Shown: positions 12,471-24,175, counted from the stretch's first letter. The stretch is 64,000 nucleotides of DNA from Chrysomallon squamiferum (GCA_012295275.1 CM022672.1:24848430-24912429); one strand, 5' to 3'. Made by a program: numbers and translations. Notes: generated from the letters alone by a model not told the origin.

Positions 12471-13394
12471 AATGCACTGCAATATCCGCAGTTATGTAAA
12501 CAAATTATTTATTTACGTTACAAAGTATGTACCTAATAAAAACCAGCTGATAATATTATACAAGACAAATTACATGGAACATTTTTTTTTTTTTTTTTTA
12601 ATTTTTAAAATCCGAAACATTTTTTTTTTATATATATATAATAATGATTTGATTTTATTTTGTTGAAATACTCTTTTTCAAATGCACTGACGTAAATTTA
12701 AATTTGTTATATATTACTTCTTCGTCGTGCCACCGCCAGGATTTGTTTCGAATTAAGTTAATTCAAATTACAATAACTCTGGGTCATTCATTATTCTGTC
12801 AAGAAACTTGGAAATAAACAGAATTGGTTTATATGGCCACGTGCAGTGTTTCCGTGCCATGCGCCGATGTATTAACACAGTCGGGCAAAGTTTAGAATCT
12901 TTAGAAATGCGTCGGCCATATTTTAGAAGAATCTTCTTAAACTTTTTTTTTGTTAAACTGCAGATTAATTCTCTGTTGGGAGTGTTATTTCAGTTGATTT
13001 ATGATTTTCATTAAGTCGAGAAAGACTTATTAAATCATTAGATTATTCAGAATTAGTGGGTAGCGTGCCAAGCGAAGTAAGCTGTTACAATAGTAATTTA
13101 AAGTTAATTTGTATATACACGGATTTGTTTTTGAAAATTAATTAATTAGTTAGTGGAAATAGTGAAACCTAACAATCATCAGAATATACAAAAGAAAAGA
13201 ATATTAAAAATATTTATGCTGTAACATTTTGCTATGATTAACAGTTTAATTATAATATACAGATTTCATAATTATAATTTTGACTAAACAACAGCAACAG
13301 AAATGACAGCAACAACGATAATAACAATAATAAAAAGGGACACACAAAAACAACAACAAAACAGAATCGATACCCCCAAAAAATCCCAGTATCA

Positions 13395-13456
13395 AACAAA
13401 CAAACAAACAAACAAATAAATACATAAATACATAAATACATAAATACATAAATACA

Positions 13457-13523
<67 letters not shown>

Positions 13524-13525
13524 AT
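13395..13525. repeat. (CAAA)n-(TACATAAA)n-(AAAT)n compound array
   Basis: Tetranucleotide steps change from CAAA to an alternating TACATAAA pattern to pure AAAT. The long - strand frames (Leu-Phe-Ile-Tyr) are artefacts. Confidence 0.95.
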
Positions 13526-13709
13526 GTATTCTGAAATATGGAAATAATACACCCTATCAAGTCATAAATTATTTAATATTAAAATGAAACCTGTGACTGA
13601 TATCAGTGTAAAGTGATGTATTAATTATAACAGAGTGACAGACATAATTAATTATTATGTACTCCAATAACAATTAATTAATATAAACGCCTGTCCACAG
13701 AAATATATT

Positions 13710-13815
13710 TATTTATTTATTTGTTTGTTTGTTTGTTTATTTTTTTTATTTGGTTGTTTGTTTGTGTGTTCGTTTGTTTGTTTTGTTTATTTGCTTGTTT
13801 GTTTTGTTTTGTTTG
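13710..13815. repeat. (TTTA)n-(TTTG)n array
   Basis: TTTA units pass into TTTG units with interruptions. Confidence 0.92.
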
Positions 13816-14200
13816 CTTTTCACTTATTAGTTTAATATTTATTCACGACACGAGACACTGAAAACCATTACGTGGCTTCCCGATATTAATGTGTTCAAAA
13901 TGGAGAACTTGTGGGAAAGCTTTCAAACCGCCTCCTTGTCTTTGACACAAAAGATTCACATTACCACGAGACAACTCGACTAAATGCTGCGTCCATCTGG
14001 GACTGACCGAAACAAGACAAACGGACATGATGGTATCATTACACGATGCCTATTCCCCTCTCAACCGCGGTGATCGAGACTGGAGATTACAAAACGAGGC
14101 ACTTCCTGAACAATTACTGTTACATCCGGTAGCCGAGGGTTTGGACGAGAAGCCGGACGCGCAGGCGTGATGCAGTCTTCTCAGATTCACCGTCAGTTTG

Positions 14201-14600
14201 TTGTGTATGCAGTATATTACCACAGACAGTTGTGTGTTTGTTGTGTATGCAGTATATTACCACAGACAGTTGTGTGTTTGTTGTGTATGCAGTATATTAC
14301 CACAGACAGTTGTGTGTTTGTTGTGTATGCAGTATATTACCACAGACAGTTGTGTGTTTGTTGTGTATGCAGTATATTACCACAGACAGTTGTGTGTTTG
14401 TTGTGTATGCAGTATATTACCACAGACAGTTGTGTGTTTGTTGTGTATGCAGTATATTACCACAGACAGTTGTGTGTTTGTTGTGTATGCGGTATATTAC
14501 CACAGACAGTTGTGTGTTTGTTGTGTATGCAGTATATTACCACAGACAGTTGTGTGTTTGTTGTGTATGCAGTATATTACCACAGACAGTTGTGTGTTTG
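14201..14600. repeat. 40-bp minisatellite, ten near-identical copies
   Basis: Ten units of exactly 40 bp, each containing AGTATATTACCACAGACAGT. The only difference seen is A to G at 14491. The unit length is not a multiple of three and contains no stop in any forward frame, so three overlapping frames (from 14167, 14198 and 14232) run through it and each translates the same 40-residue cycle in a different phase. There is no variable spacer and no splice context, so I regard it as a noncoding satellite. Confidence 0.97.
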
Positions 14601-14670
14601 TTCGCGTGTAACACACACACACACAATCGAACGTTTTTCAAACCATAATCTACATCCGTTACAACGATAA

Positions 14671-14770
14671 TTTATTTATTTATTTATTTGTTTGTTTGTT
14701 TGTTTGTTTGTTTGTTTTTTGTTTTTTTGTGTGTGTGGTGTGTGTGTGTGTTTGTTTGTTTGTTTGTTTA
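14671..14770. repeat. (TTTA)n-(TTTG)n-(GT)n array
   Basis: Successive tetranucleotide and dinucleotide runs. Confidence 0.93.
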
Positions 14771-15666
14771 TGTCCGAACTTATTTAATGAATTTTTTACT
14801 TGGTATTTTTTTTATAATGTAATTTTATCAGCTTTTAATATGCGTGTAAAATTTCCGATAATTCAGCTGTCGAAAGATTCATTTTGATAAAATAACATAT
14901 ATAGTGCGGTTCAAAATATGTAAATCTAAGATAATCAATCAAATCTTATCTTTATTATTAATACTACTACTAGTATTATTATAATCATTTTCATGAACAT
15001 CATTATTATTATTATTATTGTTTGTTGTAGTTGTTAATAATAATATTATTATCATTATTAATTTTATATACAATGTTGTTACTGTTGTTTCAATTCGTGT
15101 CAGTTTCACGTCGTAATTACAAATGCCAGAAAGTTGACATATGGAAAGTCGCAACATTACAGATAAGAAAAGAATTGTGACAAACATTTACCACAGTTTT
15201 TTTGTAATGCTGTCTGGAACTTGTAAAATCTTACATCTGGTTCTCGAACACCAGGATCACAATGAGGTTATTTTTCACACGTAACATCGTTATTTTCCCC
15301 ATTGCGTATATAGATGTCGATATCTGCCTTTTCTTTCTGTACTTCCAAGCCAGTGTTTATAGCGTGAATATCTATGAAATTTGTGAATTTACTGCTTCGT
15401 TCTCTGTATGTTAAATACAGCACACTTCGCTTACTGAAGAGCTGTGTATTTGTTTGTTTGTTTTATTTTTTTTTTAAATAGTCACGTAGGACATACATAA
15501 TTACGTACAAGTTAAATGCATATTTGCATATCTACGTATATACATTTTCATATATGCAAAATATTTAATTAAGGCATAAACGTATATACATTTAATTATA
15601 CGTGCTTTCGTACGTTTGTACAATAATGTAAATCTGTAACTGAGTATATATATATATATACGCTTT

Positions 15667-15670
<4 letters not shown>

Positions 15671-15728
<58 letters not shown>
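15671..15728. repeat. (CT)n microsatellite, 58 bp
   Basis: Uninterrupted CT run preceded by a short (TA)n. Confidence 0.98.
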
Positions 15729-15731
<3 letters not shown>

Positions 15732-15737
15732 AAAAAT

Positions 15738-15826
15738 CTCTATATTCAGATTTTATTACTCTTTGATCACAATTTATCATACATATATTCAGATTTTATT
15801 ACTCTTTGATCACAATCTATCTTACG
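15738..15826. repeat. Tandem duplication of about 43 bp
   Basis: A unit containing TATATTCAGATTTTATTACT then CTTTGATCACAAT is present twice back to back, differing at a few bases. It adjoins the (CT)n array. Confidence 0.85.
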
Positions 15827-16493
15827 TACTTCGATATCGTAATACAATACACGCAGCACGCTACGGCAAACAAGCAACAAGGCAAAACCATCTGTTGTGT
15901 GCAGGCCGGCGAAAATGATAGAAAATAACCAAATGTTAAAACGAAATCGATACGGAGTGACTACAGCGTGCAGTGAGCACTAATTAATGCACAAAACCCA
16001 TATTGAATTCCCATATTGTCACATTTAAATGGTTGTAGATATTCAACATGGTTTGTGAATAATTTAAACATTTCGATCGCGGAAGACTAACAATTGAGAA
16101 GAAAGAGAAAGAAATGTCTGATCTGTTAATCGATAGTTTTCAAACCTCAAAGTTACTTCTCATTGCGGAGTTAAAATTTAGATTTTCATTTTGTGGGGTA
16201 TTTTTTTTTTGTTTCATTCTTTTTCATTTATTGTATTTATCTGTAGTTAAAATTGGCTGATTGCTAGGTTTTATTTATTTATTTAATTTATGTCTGTCAG
16301 TGTGTATTGTGTGTCGTGTACACATATGTTGTTGTGTATATAATGATTAGAACTGATGAACAGAAAATGTCCTTATTTAATATGAAACATGGATAGAAAG
16401 AAGAACAAATGGTTAAAAATGTTTTATTTTAATCAGTTGAATTTAAAAATAAATAAATAATAAACTGAAGGGAAAATAAAATTTGAAAAAAAG

Positions 16494-16526
<33 letters not shown>
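16494..16526. repeat. Poly-A tract
   Basis: About 33 nearly uninterrupted A residues. No element with a recognisable 5' part precedes it, so it is not evidently a retroposon tail. Confidence 0.9.
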
Positions 16527-16528
<2 letters not shown>

Positions 16529-16689
16529 TTCATAATAAAAAGAAGAAGAAAACAAAGAAAAAACTTTTAGATTAATAATGAACGAACGAGTGACTAGAAT
16601 TTGATGAATATATGGCAACATGACAAAATGAATATTAGAAAACCACCTAACTGTTATATTAATTGCACCGAAACAAATATGATGTTCTT

Positions 16690-16985
16690 CTTCTTATTAT
16701 TATTATTATTACTATTTGTTATAGTTATTTTTACTGTCATTGCTATTCTTATTATCATTATTATTATTTTTTGTTGTTGTTATCATTATTTTTATTATTA
16801 TTATTATTATTATTATCATATTATATGTTACTGTTATTGTTGTTGTAATTATCATCATTATTATTATTATTTGTTATGGTTATTGTTATTTTTGTTGTTA
16901 TTATTACTATTGTTTTTATTATTATTATTATTGCTATTATTATTATTGTTGTTGTTGTTGTTATTGTTAGTATTACTGTTATTTT
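16690..16985. repeat. Imperfect (TTA/TTG)n tract
   Basis: About 300 bp of ATT, GTT and ATC triplets. The frames giving poly-Leu, poly-Ile and poly-Tyr are artefacts. Confidence 0.93.
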
Positions 16986-17004
16986 GTTCATATTACAAAG
17001 TATA

Positions 17005-17355
17005 TAACTAACTGTCCAGAGTACTGACTGTTCCACATGATCGCTATATATAACTAACTGTACAGAATACTGACTATTCTACATGATCGCTATATATAAC
17101 TAACTGTACAGAGTACTGACTGTTCTACATGATCGCTACATATAACTAACTGTACAGAGTACTGACTGTTCTACATTATCGCTATATATAACTAACTGTG
17201 CAGAGTATTGACTGTTCTACATTATCGCTATATATAACTAACTGTACAGAGTATTGACTGTTCTACATGATCGCTATATATAACTAACTGTGCAGAGTAC
17301 TGACTGTTCTACATTATCGCTATATATAACTAACTGTACAGAGTACTGACTGTTC
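17005..17355. repeat. 46-bp minisatellite, about 7.6 copies
   Basis: TAACTAACTG recurs at 17005, 17051, 17097, 17143, 17189, 17235, 17281 and 17327, exactly 46 bp apart. Each unit also carries a GTACTGACTGTTC-like stretch and ATCGCTATATA. Copies differ by a few substitutions (CATGATCG/CATTATCG, TGTACAG/TGTGCAG). Confidence 0.97.
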
Positions 17356-17699
17356 GCTAGATCGTTGACTTACGGTGATGGTCAGGTCATCAAAGTGGAC
17401 CAACGGTTTCGTGTTATTTTTCATCTCGGAAGGATATGGCACTTAGCCACTTTGTTGCTACTTATGTTTGTCCTAGTTCGCGTGTGAAACCTGAGGTTGA
17501 CAAAGTATGACATCGTTTTTGTCCGATATACCCTACTGACCTCATACAAATTTGAGACAATAATCATTAATAGTTTTTTGTTTGTTTGTTTGTTGTTGTT
17601 TTTTTAAAACTTTTTTCTTTATGTTATTCTGGTTATTCAGGTTACTGTTTCTGCTGTATTATTTTTGATATTGGATAACTGCAAAGAAAATATAATAAT

Positions 17700-17956
17700 A
17701 GAAATTGTAAAAATTAAAGTAACAGTGGTCATAGTAGTAGTAGTAATAGCAGTAGTAGTAGTAGTGATGGTGGTGGTGGTGGTCGCGGTGGTGATAGAGG
17801 GGGTAACAGTAGGTTTAACAGTAGTTGTAATTGCAGTTACAGAAGTAGTGACTGTAATAGTGTTAGTTGAATTGTAGTTATTGTAATAATAGAAGCTGAT
17901 ACTAACAGTAGTTTTATCAGGAGCAATTGTATTTTTGTAATAGTAGTCTTTATAAT

Positions 17957-17991
<35 letters not shown>

Positions 17992-18000
17992 TAACAAAAG
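17700..18000. repeat. (GTA/GTG)n tract and (AAT)n array
   Basis: GTA and GTG triplets from about 17727 to 17880, then AAT triplets at 17956-17987. A poly-Val frame across the first part is an artefact. Confidence 0.9.
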
Positions 18001-18048
18001 TTGTTGTAATATTAATAGTAATAGTTATAGTGGTATTAGTAGAAGTGG

Positions 18049-18489
18049 TAATACACATTAAAATTAAAATAAGTTATAACGTGTATGTTATAGGTGTGAA
18101 GACATGATAGTAATACACATTAAAATTAAAATAAGTTATAACGTGTATGTTATAGGTGTGAAGACATGATAGTAATACACATTAAAATTAAAATAAGTTA
18201 TAACGTGTATGTTATAGGTGTGAAGACATGATAGTAATACACATTAAAATTAAAATAAATTATAACGTGTATGTTATAGGTGTGAAGACATGATAGTAAT
18301 ACAGATAAAATTAAAATAAGTTATACCGTGTATGTTATAGGTCTGAAGACATGATAGTAATACACATTAAAATTAAAATAAATTATAACGTGTATGTTAT
18401 AGGTGTGAAGACATGATAATAATACACATTAAAATTAAAATAAGTTATAACGTGTATGTTATAGGTGTGAAGACATGATAGTAATACAC
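18049..18489. repeat. 62-bp minisatellite, about seven copies
   Basis: TAATACACATT recurs at 18049, 18111, 18173, 18235, then (altered) 18297, 18358, 18420 and 18482. The spacing is 62 bp except one 61-bp unit caused by a one-base deletion. Each unit includes TTATAACGTGTATGTTATAG, itself an imperfect inverted repeat. Confidence 0.97.
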
Positions 18490-18714
18490 TTGACTGCCTA
18501 GTCGGGTAGTTTCTGTCCACTCGTTTCTGCTGAATTTGTCGTTTAAACGCTTGATTGGTCTGTGCAAGCTATTGCGTTAGTTTCGCCTGGACGCATCACA
18601 GTCGACTGAACACAACAGAAATCGTTGTCTGAAGTGATATCCTCGGTGAAATCTCTCGCTTAGGAAAAAGTCAAAGTGGTTTTAGACACTGTTAATTATG
18701 CCTTATTTACTTAT

Positions 18715-18770
18715 TTATTTATTTTGTTATTTATTTATTTATTTATTTAGTTATTTATTTATTTAATTAT

Positions 18771-18830
<60 letters not shown>

Positions 18831-19023
18831 AAATAATCATTTCACCCTCACAAAGAAAATGGCGTCGATAATTTTTAAAAATCATATCCAAGTGAGAAAA
18901 CATAAATAAACAGATTTCACAGTTTTTAGCGAATGCTGAAATTTTTAATTGCGACAACTTTGAACTGCGTATGAATTTAGTTTCAAAAGTTTGAAAAAAA
19001 TTATTAAAAATTCACTATAATAT

Positions 19024-19054
<31 letters not shown>

Positions 19055-19055
19055 C

Positions 19056-19086
<31 letters not shown>

Positions 19087-19112
19087 CTTATTTACTTATT
19101 TATTTATTTATT
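18715..19112. repeat. (TTTA)n and (ATT)n arrays
   Basis: TTTA units at 18715-18778, ATT triplets at 18779-18829 and TTTA units again at 19021-19112. The gap between the arrays is AT-rich unique sequence. Confidence 0.94.
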
Positions 19113-19719
19113 TTATTCTTTTATGTATTTCAGTTTGTAGTAAAATTTCTTACAAATATTGTTCTTGTTAATTAATTAATTAATTATTTTAAGTAGTTTT
19201 ACTACCAATGTTTTAACCTGTTATTAATTTAGTTGATAATATTGGTTTTGTTCAGAATCATTCTCGTTAACAGATCTCTGAATCGCTAACAGCTCATTCG
19301 TTAAAACTCGTTACATCTAACGAACAGTTCCGACGATATCCGAACACTGCCTAGATTCGTTATAATCTATCATCTTGTATATAATTTACACTCGAGTACC
19401 ATCTCGCCTAGCCTAGTATCATCTTATCAAGATGACTGATAGCGGAATGACGCGCGTGAACCAGAACGAGGCAAAATTAACTTGTTGAAAGATGTATCCC
19501 GGCTGCCGACTGACACCATCAGATTTATTACGTCAAATAATACGTGTAATAGTAGACTGGTCTGTCCTCGACTTGCGCTGTTTTGATAAACAGAGTAAAT
19601 AAAGTGGTGAACGGATAACCAATCAATGATTGAAATGCGTCGTGGGCTGTGATTTTCTAAACAGTTAACAGAAACTGGTGTTTATTGCTATTGTGATAGC
19701 GGAGGCTTTGGAGATGTAT

Positions 19720-19728
19720 ATATATTTA

Positions 19729-19768
<40 letters not shown>

Positions 19769-19786
19769 TTTTTTTTAAATCGGCAT

Positions 19787-19845
<59 letters not shown>
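19720..19845. repeat. (ATT)n then (CT)n array, left arm of an inverted pair
   Basis: ATT triplets, a T run, then TCGGCATGAT and (CT)n at 19790-19845, followed by ATGTTAAAG. The flank TCGGCATGAT returns inverted beyond the (AG)n array at 20809-20890. Confidence 0.92.
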
Positions 19846-19847
<2 letters not shown>

Positions 19848-20157
19848 GTTAAAGCTGTTAACGCTATCCTTATTATTTATTTTAAATACATTTATTTGAA
19901 GTAAAAATAACGAATTTTGATTTAAAATAAAAATAATATTCTGTTTTAGAACGAATCGTGCAGAATAAACCAATGCACAGGCTGCCTACCATACGTGTAT
20001 TAACTTATTTCTTAATTTCGTTATATAATTAAATAATTATAAACAAACGAAAAAAGAAAGAGGGTGTTGTTGTCATTGTCGCTGCTAATGGTACTGAACT
20101 TACATCTTTTGTTGTCGTTTTATTAAATTGTATTTTATTTATTTCATTTTATTTTAC

Positions 20158-20158
<1 letters not shown>

Positions 20159-20216
<58 letters not shown>

Positions 20217-20224
20217 GATGATGA

Positions 20225-20255
<31 letters not shown>

Positions 20256-20260
20256 TTTAG
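20159..20260. repeat. (ATT)n-(TTTA)n array
   Basis: ATT triplets, a short ATG interruption, ATT again, then TTTA. Confidence 0.94.
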
Positions 20261-20601
20261 TTTTTATTTAGTTTTTACAGATAATTATGATTTTCATTTG
20301 TTTGTTTTTTTATCGTATCTTTAAATCTTACTCTGTATGTAATATATAGGTGTCTGGGCTACATCAAGTTTTATTTAAATAACAATAACAAACAGTTTCT
20401 TTGTCGAGTGTTAAGAATAAAATATACATCTACTGCATAGCCCGCTACTTCAAACGAATAGTTTAACATTCGTGATCTACTCTCATGTAATTGTTAATGT
20501 ATGTTGAATTCAACTTCTGTTCCAGTTACAGGACTTACTTTGGTTTATTCCTAGATTTAAAATATAAAGCTGTTAACGCTATCCTTATTTCGAAATATAA
20601 A

Positions 20602-20607
<6 letters not shown>

Positions 20608-20635
<28 letters not shown>

Positions 20636-20718
20636 GTCTTTCCTTTATTTTAAATTTGTACTATTGATTTTTATACTGGTATTTTCTTTTTTTTTTTTTT
20701 TTTTTTTTTTTTTTGTTC
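20608..20718. repeat. Two poly-T runs
   Basis: T runs of about 25-28 bases at 20609-20636 and 20689-20714. Confidence 0.9.
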
Positions 20719-20805
20719 TTAGTTTTGCTTTTAGAATTTTCTGGCTTATTTTTATTCTTTTTTTTCTGAAAAACAAAATGTCTTTTGATGTTTTATAAAT
20801 TATTT

Positions 20806-20808
<3 letters not shown>

Positions 20809-20896
<88 letters not shown>

Positions 20897-20900
20897 TGCC
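20809..20900. repeat. (AG)n array, right arm of an inverted pair
   Basis: About 82 bp of AG preceded by TATTTAACAG and followed by AAATCATGCCGAGA. The reverse complement, TCGGCATGATTT(CT)nTGTTAAATA, matches the flanks of the (CT)n array at 19790. Confidence 0.92.
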
Positions 20901-22879
20901 GAGATTTATGAATATAAATAAAATAAAAGTAATTTTTTCATCGGAAAGGAGTCTGCTGGTGATAAATTTGTTAGTTTGTTACAATGAATGAAGAAATTCT
21001 GTCTTGCTTCCCAGCAGGATTCGAGTACTTATCGTTCCTCGCAATCTAAGCAAGATGTCTCCGGTGTCCACCATATTGGAAGTCACGCTGCAGACGAGAT
21101 CTCGTGTCGATTTCTATCAGCAGCAGCGTGGGAATCCCTGGGGTAGGAGCTCCATGTCGTCTACCCTGCTGAGTTCCGAAAGATATCACTCTCTGAGATT
21201 GACAAATTCGTTTTTGATTTACCGTTTAATGGCGGCAGCTTCGCATGTTTTGTCTTCGTCGAGATGTTAGTTGTGATTGGAATCTGATGAGTTAAATAAA
21301 ATATAGAAAACAGTTTAAACAAACGCCCATTCTCAACAAAAAACTTTCATAATTATTTGAAGCCAAAAATTTGAATACATTCCTAGAAATACAAGAATGT
21401 ATTAAGTTTTTTCTTAGAATAAATTCTATTTTCTCCTAAAAGTTTATAATTTCTTATTTTAATTATAATTATACTAAAAATTAAAAAATTAAGACATAAC
21501 TGGAGTAATTAAAAATTGCCCTCAGTAGGAAAAGAAATATATATTATTAGCAGAAATAATATTCGTAAAAGGAAGAAGAAAAACATCTTTTGAAGATTAA
21601 AATAATTTCTCAATTCAAATTGATAATGATCAGCTGGACTCACTGATTTCTTAGCAAGATAAGAAAAAGAAAATAAATAATTACGATCATTGTGGCATAG
21701 TGAGAAAAATAATAAATAGATTTTAAAGAGCACCATTAAACAATGCAAACATATTATTATATCTTCCTAAGCAATTACAAGGATTATAGAAACTAATAAG
21801 AACGATTTACTTATGCAATTATTTATCTTGCAACAATCCGTGATTAATCAAACAGTATGTTCTAGCAAGTAAGTTGTTTGTTTATCTCATTCAGATGTAA
21901 CCTAATTATATCATCAAGCTACTAACTTACTTGTTTGTTTATTTATTTCAGGGCTGTATAATCAAGCTGGGTCGTTAAACAAAACTAACTACTTCTTTAT
22001 TTATTTGTTAGCTTATTTCACTTAGAAATATTGTAACAATTACGTGGCGCAAGCCAATGAATGTTAATATACGCTGAACGATATCATACTACTAAAGGTA
22101 CATGACGGTTACATAAACTTTCTTCTTGTTTTTGATTTTCATATTTCCTCTCTGGTTGCAAGCTTTTACCGGTGTTTTGAGTTTGCTGGGTTTATCGAGT
22201 ACATCTATGACACTTGACAATGTTGTTCGTATGTCAAACATTTCATGATCCGTCAAAGAGCTCGAGAGCCGTGCATCGGCACTAAAGGCGCTGTTGACAC
22301 GGTCGTTCATATTACAGCACACGCCGTGCGCATCTAAAATGTCCATAAACGTTCCATTATACACTCTTAAATTCGGTTTGTCATGTTACCCGCCACTGTT
22401 TGGTGATCAGTTCGGAGATAAGGCAATCGTTTTGGAAATCAGACTTGTGTTTTCAGAAAAGACTGTTTTGAACTAATGATATGTGTTACCGTTTAAACTT
22501 GCATTTAGTGAGCAGTGCGCTGGGGATACGATTGCATTGTGTGTGCCAGGTTTGACGTCAAAGAATCATTACTGTAGAAATCCACATTTAAATATATGAA
22601 AAGTATTCTGAGTTAGTGTCCTTTTTTTATTATCTTTCTGTCATCAGTCTGGTACGACATAATATCGACGGCCAGAATTACAATACTGTGTATTGTTATA
22701 ACAAAATATACATCGAAGACAACTTTGGCGTTGGTCTTACCGTATATTATGACCATACGCGTACTGGTATTTGTCTACAACTACGTCATTGTCGACTGGT
22801 CCGACGTTGCTGCGGACTGTTAATGATAACGATCCTCATAGTGATATCGACATCATGACTGGATGATTTCAGCAAAGTT

Positions 22880-23270
22880 TCGCTTCTGATGAAAACCGAT
22901 ATGAACAGTGTGGGTAATTCCGGCATTTTGCACCGATTACTTTACGCTGGCCCGCTGACAGTGAGCTGTTAGCCCAGCCTCGCTAGCTGACAGCTTCATC
23001 CCCTCACCGAGTCTGGATCTCATTCTCTCTCTTCTCTATTAGCTCAATTTCATATCCACACATCTTTGAGGTCCACCATTTCCGGCGGGATGCCCCCAGA
23101 TAGCATTTCTTCTCATAATCTGACTGTTTGCCAATTGATTTTTATTCATAATTAGTGAGTCGACGACGTTCGCACAAAAGCCGGAGTTAACGGAGCGAGC
23201 TGTAGGGCCGTATGTTTTCCGCCGGCTTTAAATCAGATATGAATATTCATGAAGTCATAATATGGTTTTG
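22880..23270. promoter_or_regulatory. Candidate intronic enhancer near the homeodomain exon
   Basis: A complex, repeat-free block about 0.7 kb before the homeodomain exon. It contains CCAATTGATTTTTATTCATA running into TAATTAG (23130-23155), typical homeodomain-type words. It also has a perfect 12-bp palindrome ATGAATATTCAT at 23239-23250 resembling a dimeric POU-type site, and GC-rich stretches such as TTTCCGGCGGGATGCC. No convincing open frame spans it. Function is inferred from content and location. Confidence 0.35.
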
Positions 23271-23779
23271 AATTAATTTTTTTTAATTTTTTTTTGTTTT
23301 TTTGTTAAAGTTACTGATGTGTGATATTCAATAATTGTGAGAGTTTGAAATACAAGTACACCGAGTTCATACTGTGTACTCTGAAATACATGCAAACACA
23401 TAGCTTTGTTTACTATAATACAATAAATATATACATAAAAAAAAGCAAAGAAAGAAAGAAAAAATTAATAATAGACAGTTTTAAATCTTTTTCGATTATA
23501 TATATATATATGCCACTTTGATAATCAGAAGTTAAACAATTAAAATGTTTAAATCATTTTTGTTTCACTAAATTAATTTTAAAAATACATTTAAAGATTA
23601 TTTGTTCAAACGAGGACTTTGCAATTAAATTCAAACGAAAATGTATATAAAAATTTTTTATAAAATTATAAAATGATAAATATAAATATTTGTTTAAAGG
23701 GTCTTTAATTGATTATTATTACTATCATCATCACAGACATCACCTTCTTCTTCATCATAATAATGATTTTTGTTTTACT

Positions 23780-23790
23780 GGTTATTATTA

Positions 23791-23886
<96 letters not shown>
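23780..23886. repeat. (ATT)n microsatellite
   Basis: About 90 bp of pure ATT ending 65 bp before the homeodomain exon. The poly-Leu frame is an artefact. Confidence 0.96.
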
Positions 23887-23888
<2 letters not shown>

Positions 23889-23951
23889 ATCAAATCGTTT
23901 AATAAGGACATCACTAGTAACAATTTAAATATTTTAATTTTATTTCTGCAG

Positions 23952-24157
23952 TGATGGAAAATCCAGATCGTCCAGGAGAAGTGATGGACAGAGATGACTA
24001 CCAACATCAGAGTGCACGACAGAAGAGGGTGAGGACGTCGTTCAAACATCATCAGCTGAGGACGATGAAGTCGTACTTCGCTCTCAACCACAATCCAGAC
24101 GCCAAAGACCTCAAACAGCTGGCTCAGAAAACAGGATTATCAAAACGTGTTCTTCAG
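23952..24157 (+). CDS. ap/Lhx2/9: Apterous/Lhx2/9 LIM-homeodomain protein, exon with homeodomain residues 1-46
   Basis: Seen: a 206-nt exon after TTTCTGCAG, with donor GTACTC at 24158. Two bases complete the split Val codon, then 68 codons follow. The first 23 residues are an acidic and polar linker (MENPDRPGEVMDRDDYQHQ and on). Residues 24-69 are homeodomain positions 1-46, including RVRTSFKHHQLRTMKSYFAL and NHNPDAKDLKQLAQKTGLSK, which are close to invariant in Lhx2, Lhx9 and Apterous. The exon ends after Gln46 in phase 0, just before the recognition-helix core, a known intron position in LIM-homeodomain genes. The ATGs at 23951 and later are internal. Role: DNA binding of the nuclear transcription factor begun at 3582. 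Confidence 0.97.
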
Positions 24158-24175
24158 GTACTCATTATTTCTTCA

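Larger units (their letters stand above)
3926..23951 (+). other. 20.0-kb phase-1 intron of the apterous/Lhx2/9 gene
   Basis: Bounded by GTAAGT at 3926 and TTTCTGCAG at 23943-23951. It separates the LIM2-linker exon from the homeodomain exon, a normal place for an intron in this family. I found no further exon in it. Content is microsatellites, three minisatellites (14.2, 17.0 and 18.05 kb), homopolymer runs, and islands of complex sequence listed separately. The remaining stretches (about 5.75-6.5, 6.7-7.0, 11.1-12.0, 12.65-13.2, 15.0-15.65, 15.85-16.4, 19.2-19.7, 21.0-22.8 and 23.3-23.7 kb) are AT-rich unique sequence in which I see nothing specific. Confidence 0.85.

Noticed and set aside
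13246-13560. Open frames of 100-104 residues on the - strand
   Set aside because: They consist of the (AAAT)n array translated as Leu-Phe-Ile-Tyr cycles.
14167-14670. 167-residue open frame and two overlapping frames, possible cysteine-rich protein
   Set aside because: All three frames only translate the 40-bp minisatellite. There is no splice or start context, and openness in every frame follows from the unit lacking stops.
16494-16526. Poly-A run as the tail of a processed pseudogene
   Set aside because: The sequence before it shows no gene-like frame and no target duplication was found.
16601-17011. 136-residue hydrophobic frame resembling a membrane protein
   Set aside because: It is an imperfect (TTA)n tract. 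The poly-Leu, Ile and Tyr content is due to the repeat.
14201-18489. Regularly spaced repeats as a CRISPR-like array
   Set aside because: The units are contiguous tandem copies without variable spacers, in a eukaryotic intron.
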